Shown here: one piece after another, positions 19,909-28,645 of the stretch | Numbering within the stretch: position 1 is the first letter of the stretch | Layout: the number at the start of each line of letters is the position of its first letter | The notes under the pieces: generated by a model | Told to the model about the DNA's origin: nothing | What the model saw: only the letters and a program-made list of their open reading frames with translations | Database searches by the model: none | Assembly: GCA_024742275.1 (NCBI GenBank) | Contig: JANSYS010000006.1 | Location: forward strand, 124,001-188,000 | Origin: Alphaproteobacteria bacterium | GTDB taxonomy: Bacteria; Pseudomonadota; Alphaproteobacteria; Thalassobaculales; Thalassobaculaceae | Direction of reading: 5' to 3' | DNA: 64,000 nucleotides | Program-made: the position numbers and the translations under genes

Positions 19909-20675
19909 GCCGCTGCCCCCCGCAGGCTTGCCAGTGTTTCAATCACCTCGTGGATACCGGCGGCGCCGTTGCCGCGGCTGATGCTGGTGTTCTCCAGGTT
20001 CTTGACGCGCGAGACCAGGTCCGGCTCGCTGTTGGCCACTGCGACGCCGCGCAGCCCGGTCTCGAACAAAGAAAGATCGTTCATGGTGTCGCCGGCGACG
20101 AGGACGCGCCCCGGGTCGATCCGCAGATGGTCGACCAGCCGCAGCAGGGTCGGTCCCTTGCTCACGCCCTTGGGAAGAACGTCGAGGTAGGTGCTCGCCG
20201 AGGTCAAGCAGTCGAAGCCGGCTTCCTCGATCCTTCGGGCCACGCTCGGATCGTAGCGCTCCGGATCGTAGTAGTAGCTCACACGGTAGCGGAACGGGGT
20301 CGGCTGGAGTTCCAGCCAGTCGACATCGTCCAGCATCGCGCGGACCCGGTCGCCGGCGTCGCCCCACCGCCGCGCGATATCGGCTTCAAGTTCCGGCACC
20401 GTCTCGAAGTCCTCGCCCTGGACGATGGTCGTGCCGACATCGCCGATGACGTAATCCGGCTTGGGCACCCAGCCGTCCGAGGTGAGATCGCGGATGAACG
20501 GGATGTCGCGCCCGGTGACGAAGACCAGTGCGACCCGATCCCGGTTCGCATCGATGGCCGAATACAGCTTGGTGCGCTCGTCGTCGGTTCCGCCGAGGAA
20601 CGTCCCGTCCAGATCGGTGGCGAGAACCACGTCGGCGCGTGTCGGATCTGGGCGATGGGTGCTAGGGGCGTTCAT
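19905..20675 (-). CDS. HAD-superfamily sugar phosphatase (glucosylglycerol-phosphatase candidate)
   Basis: A 256-residue HAD hydrolase of the sucrose-6-phosphate-phosphatase type. The nucleophile motif is VLATDLDGTFLG, motif II is in VFVTGRDIPF, a lysine lies in VSKGPTLLRL, and the metal-binding motif is VAGDTMNDLSLFE. The cap domain carries YRVSYYYDPERYD. In some gammaproteobacteria a similar HAD domain is fused to the N-terminus of GgpS; here the two are separate genes overlapping by ATGA. It also overlaps gpsA upstream. The likely role is removal of phosphate from the GT20 product. Confidence 0.8.
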   Translation of the reverse strand: MNAPSTHRPDPTRADVVLATDLDGTFLGGTDDERTKLYSAIDANRDRVALVFVTGRDIPFIRDLTSDGWVPKPDYVIGDVGTTIVQGEDFETVPELEADIARRWGDAGDRVRAMLDDVDWLELQPTPFRYRVSYYYDPERYDPSVARRIEEAGFDCLTSASTYLDVLPKGVSKGPTLLRLVDHLRIDPGRVLVAGDTMNDLSLFETGLRGVAVANSEPDLVSRVKNLENTSISRGNGAAGIHEVIETLASLRGAAA

Positions 20676-21772
20676 GGCATGATCTCCGATACGTACTCCT
20701 CGACCTCGTCTTCGTTCCCATGGGGGATGCTGAAGTCGAGCGCCGCCGGTTCTCCCTTGAGCGGCCGCTCCATAAGCCGGCCGATGGCATCCGAAATTTC
20801 CACGCCGTCCGCGACGATGGATCGGACCGCCTCGCAGATCGGCATCTCGATCCCGAGTCTGCGGGCGAGGTCGGTCACCGAGACCGCGTTCACGACACCT
20901 TCAACGACGCTGCGCCGGTTGCTCAGCAAATCCTCCTGGCGTTGCCGCTGGCCGAGCGCCTTGCCGAACGACATGTTGCGCGACTGCTCGCTGGAACAGG
21001 TAAGGGCCAGATCCCCCATACCGGAGAGCCCGGTCACCGTTTCGCGTCGTCCGCCAAGTGCCTGAGCAAGCGTCTTCATTTCGTCGAGGCCGCGCGTGAT
21101 CAGCGCCGCCCAGGTATTCGCGCCGAACCCGAGACTGCTGGCGATGCCGCAGGCGATGGCGATCACGTTCTTGACCGCGCCGCCGACCTCCACGCCGATC
21201 AGATCGTCTGATATGTAGGGGCGGAAGGAAGGAGTGGCGAGCGCCAGGGACAGGCGGGTGGCCAGTGAACCGTGCGGATTGTCGGTCGCGTCTGCCGAGG
21301 CGATGGTGACGGCGGTCGGATGGCCGTCGGCGACCTCGGCGGCGAAACTCGGGCCGGATAGGACCGCGATTTGCCGTCCGGGCATCGCTTCGGCGACGAC
21401 CGTCGTCATCAACTTGCCGCTGTCGCGCTCCACGCCTTTGCTGGCCAGCACCACGGGGATGTTCGGAGCAGCGGCCGCATGAACCCGTTCGCCGATATCG
21501 CGGATCGCCTGTGAGGGCACCACCAGCATGATCGCATCCGCTCCCCTGGTCGCCTCGGCCATGTCGGACGTGGCGACCACGTTGTCCGGGATGGCGCGGC
21601 CGGCCAGAAGTTGCGCGTTGATCCGATCGCGGGCGATCGCGGCCGACAGGTCTGGATCGCGGGCCCACAGCGCGACGTCCGAGCCGGCGCGGGCCGCCGT
21701 GATGGCCAGGGCGGTTCCCCACGCTCCCGCACCGATAACGGCAAATCTGGCTATTTGGCGGTCGTCGTTCAT
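20672..21772 (-). CDS. gpsA: NAD(P)-dependent glycerol-3-phosphate dehydrogenase
   Basis: A 366-residue GpsA, which reduces dihydroxyacetone phosphate to glycerol-3-phosphate. The dinucleotide-binding motif is FAVIGAGAWGTALA, with VLASKGVE, VLSGPSFAAEVADGHPTAVTIA and the catalytic VGGAVKNVIAIACGI segment and LTCSSEQSRNMSFG. The ATG at 21772 is chosen over a TTG at 21784. A C-terminal extension of about 35 residues ends in an acidic DEVEEYVSEIMP. It leads a three-gene operon with the HAD phosphatase and GgpS-like synthase, so besides phospholipids it probably feeds osmolyte synthesis. Confidence 0.95.
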   Translation of the reverse strand: MNDDRQIARFAVIGAGAWGTALAITAARAGSDVALWARDPDLSAAIARDRINAQLLAGRAIPDNVVATSDMAEATRGADAIMLVVPSQAIRDIGERVHAAAAPNIPVVLASKGVERDSGKLMTTVVAEAMPGRQIAVLSGPSFAAEVADGHPTAVTIASADATDNPHGSLATRLSLALATPSFRPYISDDLIGVEVGGAVKNVIAIACGIASSLGFGANTWAALITRGLDEMKTLAQALGGRRETVTGLSGMGDLALTCSSEQSRNMSFGKALGQRQRQEDLLSNRRSVVEGVVNAVSVTDLARRLGIEMPICEAVRSIVADGVEISDAIGRLMERPLKGEPAALDFSIPHGNEDEVEEYVSEIMP

Positions 21773-21998
21773 AGCGGATGGCAACGCAGCTTCGTCGGCG
21801 ATGGGACAGGCTCCGTGAAGTCGGCGGGACCCTTAAGACATGCATCCAATCGCCTCAGGATCAAGGGGCGAAAGCCGTTCGGGTTCGGTGTTTTGTTGCG
21901 CTGCAGCACCAATCGGGTTGATCCGACGACCGTGTCGCGGTTAGCACTATGAGGGTCCCGCGGGGCATCCTTGCCACTTGAAAGAGGAAGGAATCGCG

Positions 21999-24380
21999 AT
22001 GACGACCGCGGTCTCTCAGAACGACGGCCGAACCCAGGAACTGATCGCATGGTGCCGCAACGCGCTCGATACTGCGGCGACGAATTTCGATGCCGGCATG
22101 CAGATCGCGCGCGGGCTCGGGGCACACAAGCGGGACGGGATGTGCGAGGTCGGGTTCTGGGCGCCGGAGCTTCTGGAGCGGCGAATTCCCGACGGCGACA
22201 TCTTCCTGGAGGTGCTGGAACCGGAGGAGCCGGTCGATCTCACCGTATCGCGTCAGACCCTGCGGATGCGCCGCCATCTCGTGCCGGTCGGGCGCTGCGA
22301 TGCGTTCTGCTTTGCCGCCGTCGAGGGGATGCGGGCGGGTAGCCGCGACGAAATCGGTTCGTTCTACGCCCTGGCCTGGCGCGACGACGAGGGGTGGCAC
22401 CGGATATTGGATCCGCTTGCGGCATCGTTGCCTTTCGGGGTCTTCGCACCCGCTGAATACTACGATGTCGAGGGCATGCAGGCCGCCCGGGGTGACCGCG
22501 ATTACTTCGCCGCTCTCCCCGAGGGCGATCCGGTCAAGCTCGGCCCGCCCGTCAACATCCTGCAGATCCATGTGGGAACGGCCACCGCCGGCGGGACCCT
22601 TGCCAGCCTTACGCGCCGCTTCGAGCATCTGGCCGAGCGGGTCCGAATGAAACTGCCGGTGGAGCCGGCAGATCGAATCTTCCTCGGCTACGACGCCGTC
22701 CAACTTCTTCCCGTCGAGCCGACGACCGTCTTCGAGAAGGGGCCGGAGTTCTGGCAGGAGGCCGTCGACGAGGCCCCCGACGGCGAGAGCATCACCGTGG
22801 ACTTGCATCGGCCGAACACCACGAACTGGGGGTACGACATCGTCATCTCCGGTATGGGGACGGTGAATCCGGCGATCCTCGAGACCGGCCGTCCGGACGA
22901 GCTGGTCGATCTCGCCGCGGTCCTCCACAACTTTCCGAGCGGGCCGAAGAAGCTGGTGTTCGACGTCGTCTTCGGGCACAGCGACAATCAGGGACTGAGA
23001 GCTCTGAACTACCACTATTTCGCCGGCCCGAACATGTACGGGCAAAACATCAATTACCTCAGCGGTATCGTCCGCGCGATCCTGCTGGAGATGCAGCGCC
23101 GGAAAGGCAATTTCGGGGCCGACGGAATCCGCGTCGACGGCGCTCAGGATTTTACCTACTGGGATCCGAATACCGAGCGCGTCGAGCATGACGACGAGTA
23201 TCTGCAGTCGATGTCCGATGTGGTGCAGGAGGTGGCAGGGCGACGGTACAGGCCGTGGTTCGTCTTCGAGGACGGCCGGCCTTGGCCCCAGGAGGATTGG
23301 GAGCTGTCGTCGACCTATCGCGCGGTGATCGATGCCCAGCGCGACGACGATGTGTTCCAGTGGGGGCCGCTGACCTTCGCCCACAACACCCCATTCCTCT
23401 ACACGTTCTGGCTCTCCAAATGGTGGCGGATCCGCGAGATCATGGAGCGTGGGTCGCATTGGATCTCCGGCTGCGCGAACCATGACACCCTGCGCCGCGG
23501 AACCCAGATCAATCCGAAGCTGAACGTCAACACGCGTCTCGGCGACACCCGTATGGAGATTCTGGACAGGGCTTATGACAATCCTGCCGTTTCGTTGATC
23601 ACCTACGCGGCCTTTCCAGGCGTTCCGATGGACTTTCTGAATGCCTCGGCACGCGCGAGTTGGGGCTTCATCCGCAACCAGGACGACCAGTACGGGGTCA
23701 AGGTGGTGGCCGAGGAGGCGATCTCGCTGAAATGGCAGGTCGACAATTACTCCTACTCCATCCCCATGGCCTTTCGCCGGTTGAAGGCGATGGGGTTCGA
23801 GGATCGGGCGAGCCTGGTTCGCTTCATGGAGTTCTTGCCCGCACTGGTGGAGGTCACCGACTACGATCTGGACGTTATCGCCAAGCTGCTGAACGAGGTC
23901 GATCCGCCCCTCGCGGGTCCGGCGCCCTTCACCGTGCCGATCCTCAAGGAGATCGCAAGGGCCTGGATGGACGACATGCACGACTACTGCAACGTCTCCG
24001 GCTACGAGGCCGCATTGAGCGAGAGCCAGACTGCCTTCAATCTCGGCCTTCGCGAGTTCCGTCACGCCCGGCCTTGGCTGCGCGGAAACCTGGGACCGGG
24101 TGACGTCTACGAGTATCGCGAACCGGTCGATGGCCGGGTGCTGTTCGCGACACTCCGGCACGGGCCGGATGGCGAACAGGTTTTCGCCGTCGCCCACCTG
24201 GAGGGCGGAGCCATGGAGGATTTCGACCCTCTGGCGATGCCGATCGAGGGCTTGGCTGGCGACGGTTGGAACGTGGCGCTACGCACGCCGCCGATCGGTG
24301 GCGACTATATAGGCGGTCCGCTCACCCTCTCCGACAGCATGGGAGTGCTGTACACCCGCAGCAGCGCCGATCGCCGTTGA
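21999..24380 (+). CDS. GH13-like glucosylglycerol hydrolase (GghA-like)
   Basis: A 793-residue glycoside hydrolase with a GH13 catalytic core. The three catalytic positions are visible: the nucleophile Asp in ADGIRVDGAQDF, the acid/base Glu in WFVFEDGRPWP, and the transition-state Asp in GCANHDTLRRG. The overall plan resembles cyanobacterial GghA, which splits glucosylglycerol into glucose and glycerol. It lies divergent from the gpsA-HAD-ggpS operon, so synthesis and breakdown could be controlled from the shared 226-base spacer. The ATG at 21999 has an AGGAAGGAA site at 21985-21993; an upstream TTG at 21978 lacks one. Confidence 0.7.
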   Translation: MTTAVSQNDGRTQELIAWCRNALDTAATNFDAGMQIARGLGAHKRDGMCEVGFWAPELLERRIPDGDIFLEVLEPEEPVDLTVSRQTLRMRRHLVPVGRCDAFCFAAVEGMRAGSRDEIGSFYALAWRDDEGWHRILDPLAASLPFGVFAPAEYYDVEGMQAARGDRDYFAALPEGDPVKLGPPVNILQIHVGTATAGGTLASLTRRFEHLAERVRMKLPVEPADRIFLGYDAVQLLPVEPTTVFEKGPEFWQEAVDEAPDGESITVDLHRPNTTNWGYDIVISGMGTVNPAILETGRPDELVDLAAVLHNFPSGPKKLVFDVVFGHSDNQGLRALNYHYFAGPNMYGQNINYLSGIVRAILLEMQRRKGNFGADGIRVDGAQDFTYWDPNTERVEHDDEYLQSMSDVVQEVAGRRYRPWFVFEDGRPWPQEDWELSSTYRAVIDAQRDDDVFQWGPLTFAHNTPFLYTFWLSKWWRIREIMERGSHWISGCANHDTLRRGTQINPKLNVNTRLGDTRMEILDRAYDNPAVSLITYAAFPGVPMDFLNASARASWGFIRNQDDQYGVKVVAEEAISLKWQVDNYSYSIPMAFRRLKAMGFEDRASLVRFMEFLPALVEVTDYDLDVIAKLLNEVDPPLAGPAPFTVPILKEIARAWMDDMHDYCNVSGYEAALSESQTAFNLGLREFRHARPWLRGNLGPGDVYEYREPVDGRVLFATLRHGPDGEQVFAVAHLEGGAMEDFDPLAMPIEGLAGDGWNVALRTPPIGGDYIGGPLTLSDSMGVLYTRSSADRR

Positions 24381-24394
24381 GAGGCGCCGGCGCT

Positions 24395-27300
24395 TCATTC
24401 CGCCGCTTGCCTATTGCCGTCGGGGGCCGTCGCTTCGTCATCGGCGCGGCGTTCCCATGGTTTCTCAACGCGCGGCGGTACGGCGAATGTCGGTGTCTCC
24501 TGGTCCAGGCTGAGATTCGGGTTGAAATACGGGTCGGCGTCCAGCGCGTCGCCCCATTTGTTGCGCATCCAAAGCATCTCGCTGCGGAACCGCTCGCGTT
24601 TTTCAGCCGTATCCTCCAGTCCTCGGGACACCGACTCGTGGTGGTAGAGTTCGGCGTAAGGCGTCAGCACGATCCGGTAACCGGCCGCCCGGATCTTCAG
24701 GCAGAAATCGACGTCGTTGAACGCCACCTTCAGCTCGTTCTCGTTCATGCCGCCGATTTCTTTGTAGATCCTCTTGGTGGTCAGCAGGCACGCAGCGGTC
24801 GTCGCCGAGACGTTGTGGACGAGTTGGGCCCGGCTGAAGTAACCGGGAGCCTCGCGTGGCAGGTGCTTGTCGAAGTGGCCGGCCACGCCGCCGATGCCGG
24901 TGGTCACGCCTACATGCTGTACGGTGTCGTTCGGATAGTAGAGCTTGGCGCCGACCGCACCGACACCCGGTCTTTGGAGGTGACGTACCATCTCCTCCAG
25001 CCAGCCATCGCCGATCGGTTCGATATCGTTGTTCAGAAGCAGGATGAGCGGGCCCTTCGCTTTCTCGACGGCGAGATTGTTGAGCCGGGAGAAATTGAAC
25101 GGCGCATCGTCCCGCAGCACCGAGATCCGTTTGTCGGCCTGAATCTCGGCGAAATAGTCGAGCGTTTCGGTTTTCTCGCTGCCGTTGTCGACGATGACGA
25201 GATCCCAGTTCGGATACGCGGTGCTCTCCAGCAGGCCGGTCACCACCATGCGCATCATGTCCAGTCGATCGCGGGTCGGCACGATGACGGTGACGTGCGG
25301 TTTGCGCGCCGGCAGCGCTGGCAGGACCCGATGGCTGAACCCGTCGCGGCCGGCCGTCACCTGAGCCTTCACGCCGGAGCGTTCGAGATGTTCGGCGATC
25401 GCGGTGCGGGCCCGTTCGTACGGATAGGACTTCTCGTCGGTAGCAAGCGCTACGCTGCCCTCCACCATGCGCCAGTGGTACAGAACGACTGGGACATGGC
25501 GGACCCGGTCCGGCGTGGTTTGCTCCAGGACCCGCAGGGCGAGGTCGTAGTCCTGGCTGCCCTCGAACCCCTCTCTGAACCTTCCCGCCTTCTCGACCAG
25601 CGCCCGTCGGTAGACCCCGAGGTGGTTGATCATGTTCTGCGACAGGAACAGTTCCGGCGACCAGTCCGGCTTGAAGTACGGGTCGCAGAACTTGCCGTTC
25701 TCGTCGATCTTGTCTTCGTCGGAGTACAGGATGTCGGCGTCAGGGTCTGCTTCCAGACTTGCCGCCATCCAGTAGAGGGCGTCCTCCGTCAGCTCGTCGT
25801 CATGGTCGAGCAGTGCGATCCAATCTCCGGTCGCCAGATCCAGCGCCGAATTGGTGGCGGCGGAGATATGGCCGTTGGTCTCGCGGAACACGATCTTGAT
25901 ACGCGGGTCCTCGGCGGCATAGCGCTCAAGCAGCCGCCGGGTGTCTTCGCTCTTCGATCCGTCGTCGGCAATGCATAGCTCCCAGTCTCCGTAGAGCTGC
26001 GCCTTCACGCTTTCGACGGCCTTCTCCAGTAGCTCCGTGGGTGTTTCGTAGGTGGGCATGACGACGGAGAACAGCGGCCGCGTTTCCATCCTATCGATGT
26101 GCGCCCGGATTTCGGCGCGGTCGGCATCGGTCAGCCGGTAAAACAGGTCGTACCAGTCCTCGTAGGTCTCGATCGGAGTGGGCAACTTCTTGATCAGGTA
26201 TTCCTTCAATCCCTGGATGCCGCCTCGGCGGAAGGTGCCGATCATCGGACGCAGCCCGTCGGTCGCGTACGCATTGGCCGCGAGTTCCCGAAGAAGTTCT
26301 GCCCTTGAGATTTCCCGGGCGGTGATGGGGCCCATTTCGAACCGGCCCTTCCAACTGATCGGATCCAGGCGCAGGCCTTTCACGTCGTCAGGAAGCCGCA
26401 CGAAGCAGGTCACCGTCTCGCCGTTGGTCACCGGCAATCGCTTCCGGTCGATCTCCGTCGTCCCGGTCCCCAAATCCGCGAACAGGGAAGGGGCCGCGAT
26501 CTTGTCGGCCTTGATGCTGTAGGTCAGTTTCACCCAGCCGGTCGGCATCCGGATCCGGTTCGACTCCAGGACCATGACCGGAAAAGTATCCGTCGCCTCC
26601 CAGATGTCGCCCTCCACATGCTTGGCGCGGAACAATTCTCCGGGGGTGAGGATGTGCGTGACGCGGCGCAGGCGACGCACCCAGTTGCCGACCTTGCGCA
26701 CGGGAGCGGTCAGGCGCCAGGACGTTGACGCCTCCATCGCCACGATGTGCTTCTGCAGATCGGATCGGGCGGCTGCGAGCGCGTGGATGTGGCCGTCCCG
26801 CGTCTCGATCTCCACCTTCAGATCGTCCACGTCGTCCCGAAGATCGTCGATCACCGAATTCAGCCCGTCGACGGTGCCATTGAGGGCGTCGATCGTCCCT
26901 TCACGCTCGGCGATCTGCCGGTCCCGCTCGGCGATCTGCCGGTCCCGCTCGGCGATCTGCCGGTCCCGCTCGGCGATCCGCGAGTCGCGCTCCGCGACCC
27001 AGGCGTCCCGTTCCAAAAGGCCTTGATCAAGCGTTCTGATCCGGTTGTCCCGGATGTCGATCTCATCACGCAGACGGAGCTCGGTCCCGGCCCAGCCGGC
27101 GAACGTATCGTCGAAATAAAAGGCCGCGCGGTCGATCTCGGTTCCGACGTCGCGAACGACGGCGAGGGCGCGTTCACGATCGCCGCCATCGGCGAGCCGG
27201 ACAGCGTCGTAGACGCGGCCGATCCAGGCGGCCAGCGCCGGGTCATTCTTCAGGATGTCGTCATCCAGCGCATGATGACGCAATCCGGTATCGATGAAAT

Positions 27301-28012
27301 CCTCGATGGCGTCGGCCGCGCCGTCCATGTGGGCGCCGAAATCCATGCGCAGGTCGCCATCGACCCGTGTCATTTCGTTCCGCCACCCGGCCATCAGGCG
27401 GTCGAAGCTCGCCCAGGACTGAACCAGGCCGTCGCTGAACGCCAGGGCTTCGATCTGGTGGCGCAGCCACAGCAGCAGGGCCCGCCCCCGTGGCATGGCA
27501 TCGCGGCGTTCCAGCGATCGAGCGATCTCCATCGGGTGGCGGAGCATGTGCAGCGCCGCCACCTGAACATTCCGCGCTTCCAGCATTTCCCGCCAAAGCG
27601 GCAACAGGCGGCATAGGCGCGGATCCTTCACGCCCCAGAGGCGCGCGGAGGCGAACTCGTCGTCGAGAATTGTCTCCAAGTCCCGTCGGGCGGCAAGGGT
27701 TGCCGGATGCCGGAGCCAGTCTCTCGGCATTGCGCGCGGGTCGTCCCAGCGCATCCCCAGATCGGCGAGCAGCCGGTCGTGCCGGTCGACGACGCCCTGA
27801 TGCTCCCAGAACCCGCGCTCGTTATTGCCTTCCGCTGCTTCCATCAGATCGCTGCCGAGGTCGACACCGAGCAGATTCACGACGCGGGTAAGCGCGGAGG
27901 TTCCGCTGCGGTGCATGCCCAGGATGAGCAGGGCGCGAGAGCTGCCCGTGTCCAGGGTCCCTGAGGCGTCGGAGTCCCTAAAGGCGGGTTTTGCGTCGGG
28001 CAAAGTTGGCAT
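24395..28012 (-). CDS. sulfotransferase / coiled-coil / double GT2 glycosyltransferase fusion
   Basis: A very long protein of about 1205 residues. The N-terminal 270 residues form a sulfotransferase-like domain with the PAPS 5'-phosphate loop LILGMHRSGTSALTR. A coiled coil follows at about 330-420, including three perfect and one partial 7-residue AERDRQI repeats. Then come an unassigned linker and two GT2 domains, FSVVMPTYETP (about 645-880; IADDGS, LLDHDDE) and VTVIVPTRDRLDMM (about 905-1140; IVDNGS, LLNNDIE). It probably builds and sulfates a surface polysaccharide or glycan. Start uncertain: ATG 28012, ATG 28048 or TTG 28069. It ends near the convergent gghA-like gene. Confidence 0.85.
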   Translation of the reverse strand: MPTLPDAKPAFRDSDASGTLDTGSSRALLILGMHRSGTSALTRVVNLLGVDLGSDLMEAAEGNNERGFWEHQGVVDRHDRLLADLGMRWDDPRAMPRDWLRHPATLAARRDLETILDDEFASARLWGVKDPRLCRLLPLWREMLEARNVQVAALHMLRHPMEIARSLERRDAMPRGRALLLWLRHQIEALAFSDGLVQSWASFDRLMAGWRNEMTRVDGDLRMDFGAHMDGAADAIEDFIDTGLRHHALDDDILKNDPALAAWIGRVYDAVRLADGGDRERALAVVRDVGTEIDRAAFYFDDTFAGWAGTELRLRDEIDIRDNRIRTLDQGLLERDAWVAERDSRIAERDRQIAERDRQIAERDRQIAEREGTIDALNGTVDGLNSVIDDLRDDVDDLKVEIETRDGHIHALAAARSDLQKHIVAMEASTSWRLTAPVRKVGNWVRRLRRVTHILTPGELFRAKHVEGDIWEATDTFPVMVLESNRIRMPTGWVKLTYSIKADKIAAPSLFADLGTGTTEIDRKRLPVTNGETVTCFVRLPDDVKGLRLDPISWKGRFEMGPITAREISRAELLRELAANAYATDGLRPMIGTFRRGGIQGLKEYLIKKLPTPIETYEDWYDLFYRLTDADRAEIRAHIDRMETRPLFSVVMPTYETPTELLEKAVESVKAQLYGDWELCIADDGSKSEDTRRLLERYAAEDPRIKIVFRETNGHISAATNSALDLATGDWIALLDHDDELTEDALYWMAASLEADPDADILYSDEDKIDENGKFCDPYFKPDWSPELFLSQNMINHLGVYRRALVEKAGRFREGFEGSQDYDLALRVLEQTTPDRVRHVPVVLYHWRMVEGSVALATDEKSYPYERARTAIAEHLERSGVKAQVTAGRDGFSHRVLPALPARKPHVTVIVPTRDRLDMMRMVVTGLLESTAYPNWDLVIVDNGSEKTETLDYFAEIQADKRISVLRDDAPFNFSRLNNLAVEKAKGPLILLLNNDIEPIGDGWLEEMVRHLQRPGVGAVGAKLYYPNDTVQHVGVTTGIGGVAGHFDKHLPREAPGYFSRAQLVHNVSATTAACLLTTKRIYKEIGGMNENELKVAFNDVDFCLKIRAAGYRIVLTPYAELYHHESVSRGLEDTAEKRERFRSEMLWMRNKWGDALDADPYFNPNLSLDQETPTFAVPPRVEKPWERRADDEATAPDGNRQAAE
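26904..26987 (-). repeat. 21-base tandem repeat inside the glycosyltransferase gene
   Basis: Three perfect 21-base units (26904-26924, 26925-26945, 26946-26966) and one degenerate copy lie head to tail. Each encodes the heptad AERDRQI, so copy-number change adds or removes exactly one heptad and keeps the frame and the coiled coil. Confidence 0.9.
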
Positions 28013-28148
28013 CGGCTGTCCCGGCAATTGTCTGTCGGTGCGATACATGGGGCGGGAGGTTCCGGTCAACCGCCAAGCCCAATGGAAGCATCAGGAGACT
28101 GAGGATTTGCAACCCTAGTCGTTTCGTAACACACTCCGGCCCGGTGGC

Positions 28149-28164
28149 GGGAATGACGATTCCC
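28149..28164. promoter_or_regulatory. inverted repeat directly upstream of a promoter
   Basis: GGGAAT (28149-28154) and ATTCCC (28159-28164) flank GACG. The site ends two bases before the -35 hexamer of the promoter below, a typical activator or operator position, and sits in the spacer between divergent genes. Confidence 0.4.
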
Positions 28165-28166
28165 AT

Positions 28167-28194
28167 TTGATGAACGGGTTCGTTTGGCTATAAG
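28167..28194 (+). promoter_or_regulatory. sigma70-like promoter for the small orphan gene
   Basis: TTGATG (28167-28172, 4 of 6 matches) and TATAAG (28189-28194, 5 of 6) are separated by 16 bases. The -10 lies within the small palindrome GGCTATAAGCC. Transcription would begin near 28201, leaving a leader of about 55 bases before the ATG at 28257. Confidence 0.5.
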
Positions 28195-28256
28195 CCGACT
28201 GATCCAACTTGGCTCTGACCACCGGTTCGGACACAACAGCGACAGCGGACGGAACT

Positions 28257-28550
28257 ATGGGTAAGTATCTCGACGATCTTTGGAACGACCTTGAGAAGAC
28301 TTGGGATCTCGCAATGGAGATCAATGATCTTCCCGAGGCCGATCGAAACGATGTCTCCGCTGCCTGGGAAAAGTTCAAGGCATCCGATCTTGTCGATGCC
28401 GCCCGTACCGAGACCGAAGCGGCCGGGACGCTGCCGCCGCAGAAGGTTTTTTGCACCAACATCTATGGAATTCAGTACAATACTGAAACCAAATACTGGA
28501 TCCCGTTCCGCCACGGAGACATCGACCTCGCCAAGTTCACCGAGGATTGA
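28257..28550 (+). CDS. small acidic protein of unknown function
   Basis: A 97-residue protein that I do not recognise. It is acidic and helix-prone in its first half (MGKYLDDLWNDLEKTWDLAMEINDLPEADR), with an alanine/glutamate-rich middle, then a short motif-like end (KVFCTNIYGIQYNTETKYWIPFRHGDIDLAKF). No signal peptide or membrane segment is visible. It has its own promoter and lies just upstream of a type I secretion exporter, on the same strand, so it could belong to the secretion locus; this is context only. An in-frame TTG at 28209 would add 16 residues. Codon use looks native. Confidence 0.65.
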   Translation: MGKYLDDLWNDLEKTWDLAMEINDLPEADRNDVSAAWEKFKASDLVDAARTETEAAGTLPPQKVFCTNIYGIQYNTETKYWIPFRHGDIDLAKFTED

Positions 28551-28560
28551 TGCCATTGAT

Positions 28561-28581
28561 ACCCCTACTGTCCGGGGGTTT
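28561..28581 (+). terminator. weak hairpin terminator candidate
   Basis: ACCCC (28561-28565) pairs with GGGGT (28575-28579) around a 9-base loop, followed by TTTA. It lies 11 bases after the small orphan gene and may separate it from the secretion genes. The stem is short. Confidence 0.3.
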
Positions 28582-28645
28582 ACGGCGGTACTCTGTCGGG
28601 CGGTGATACCTTAGGGTCAATGGTGCCGGACTGGTCAGTGCCGCG

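Noticed and set aside
21861-24197. 778-codon minus-strand reading frame opposite the GH13 gene
   Set aside because: Antisense to a protein with intact catalytic motifs; the translated sequence is low-complexity and has no ribosome site.
26904-26987. Tandem repeats as a CRISPR array
   Set aside because: Units are 21 bases, head to tail without spacers, and encode a coiled-coil heptad in frame.
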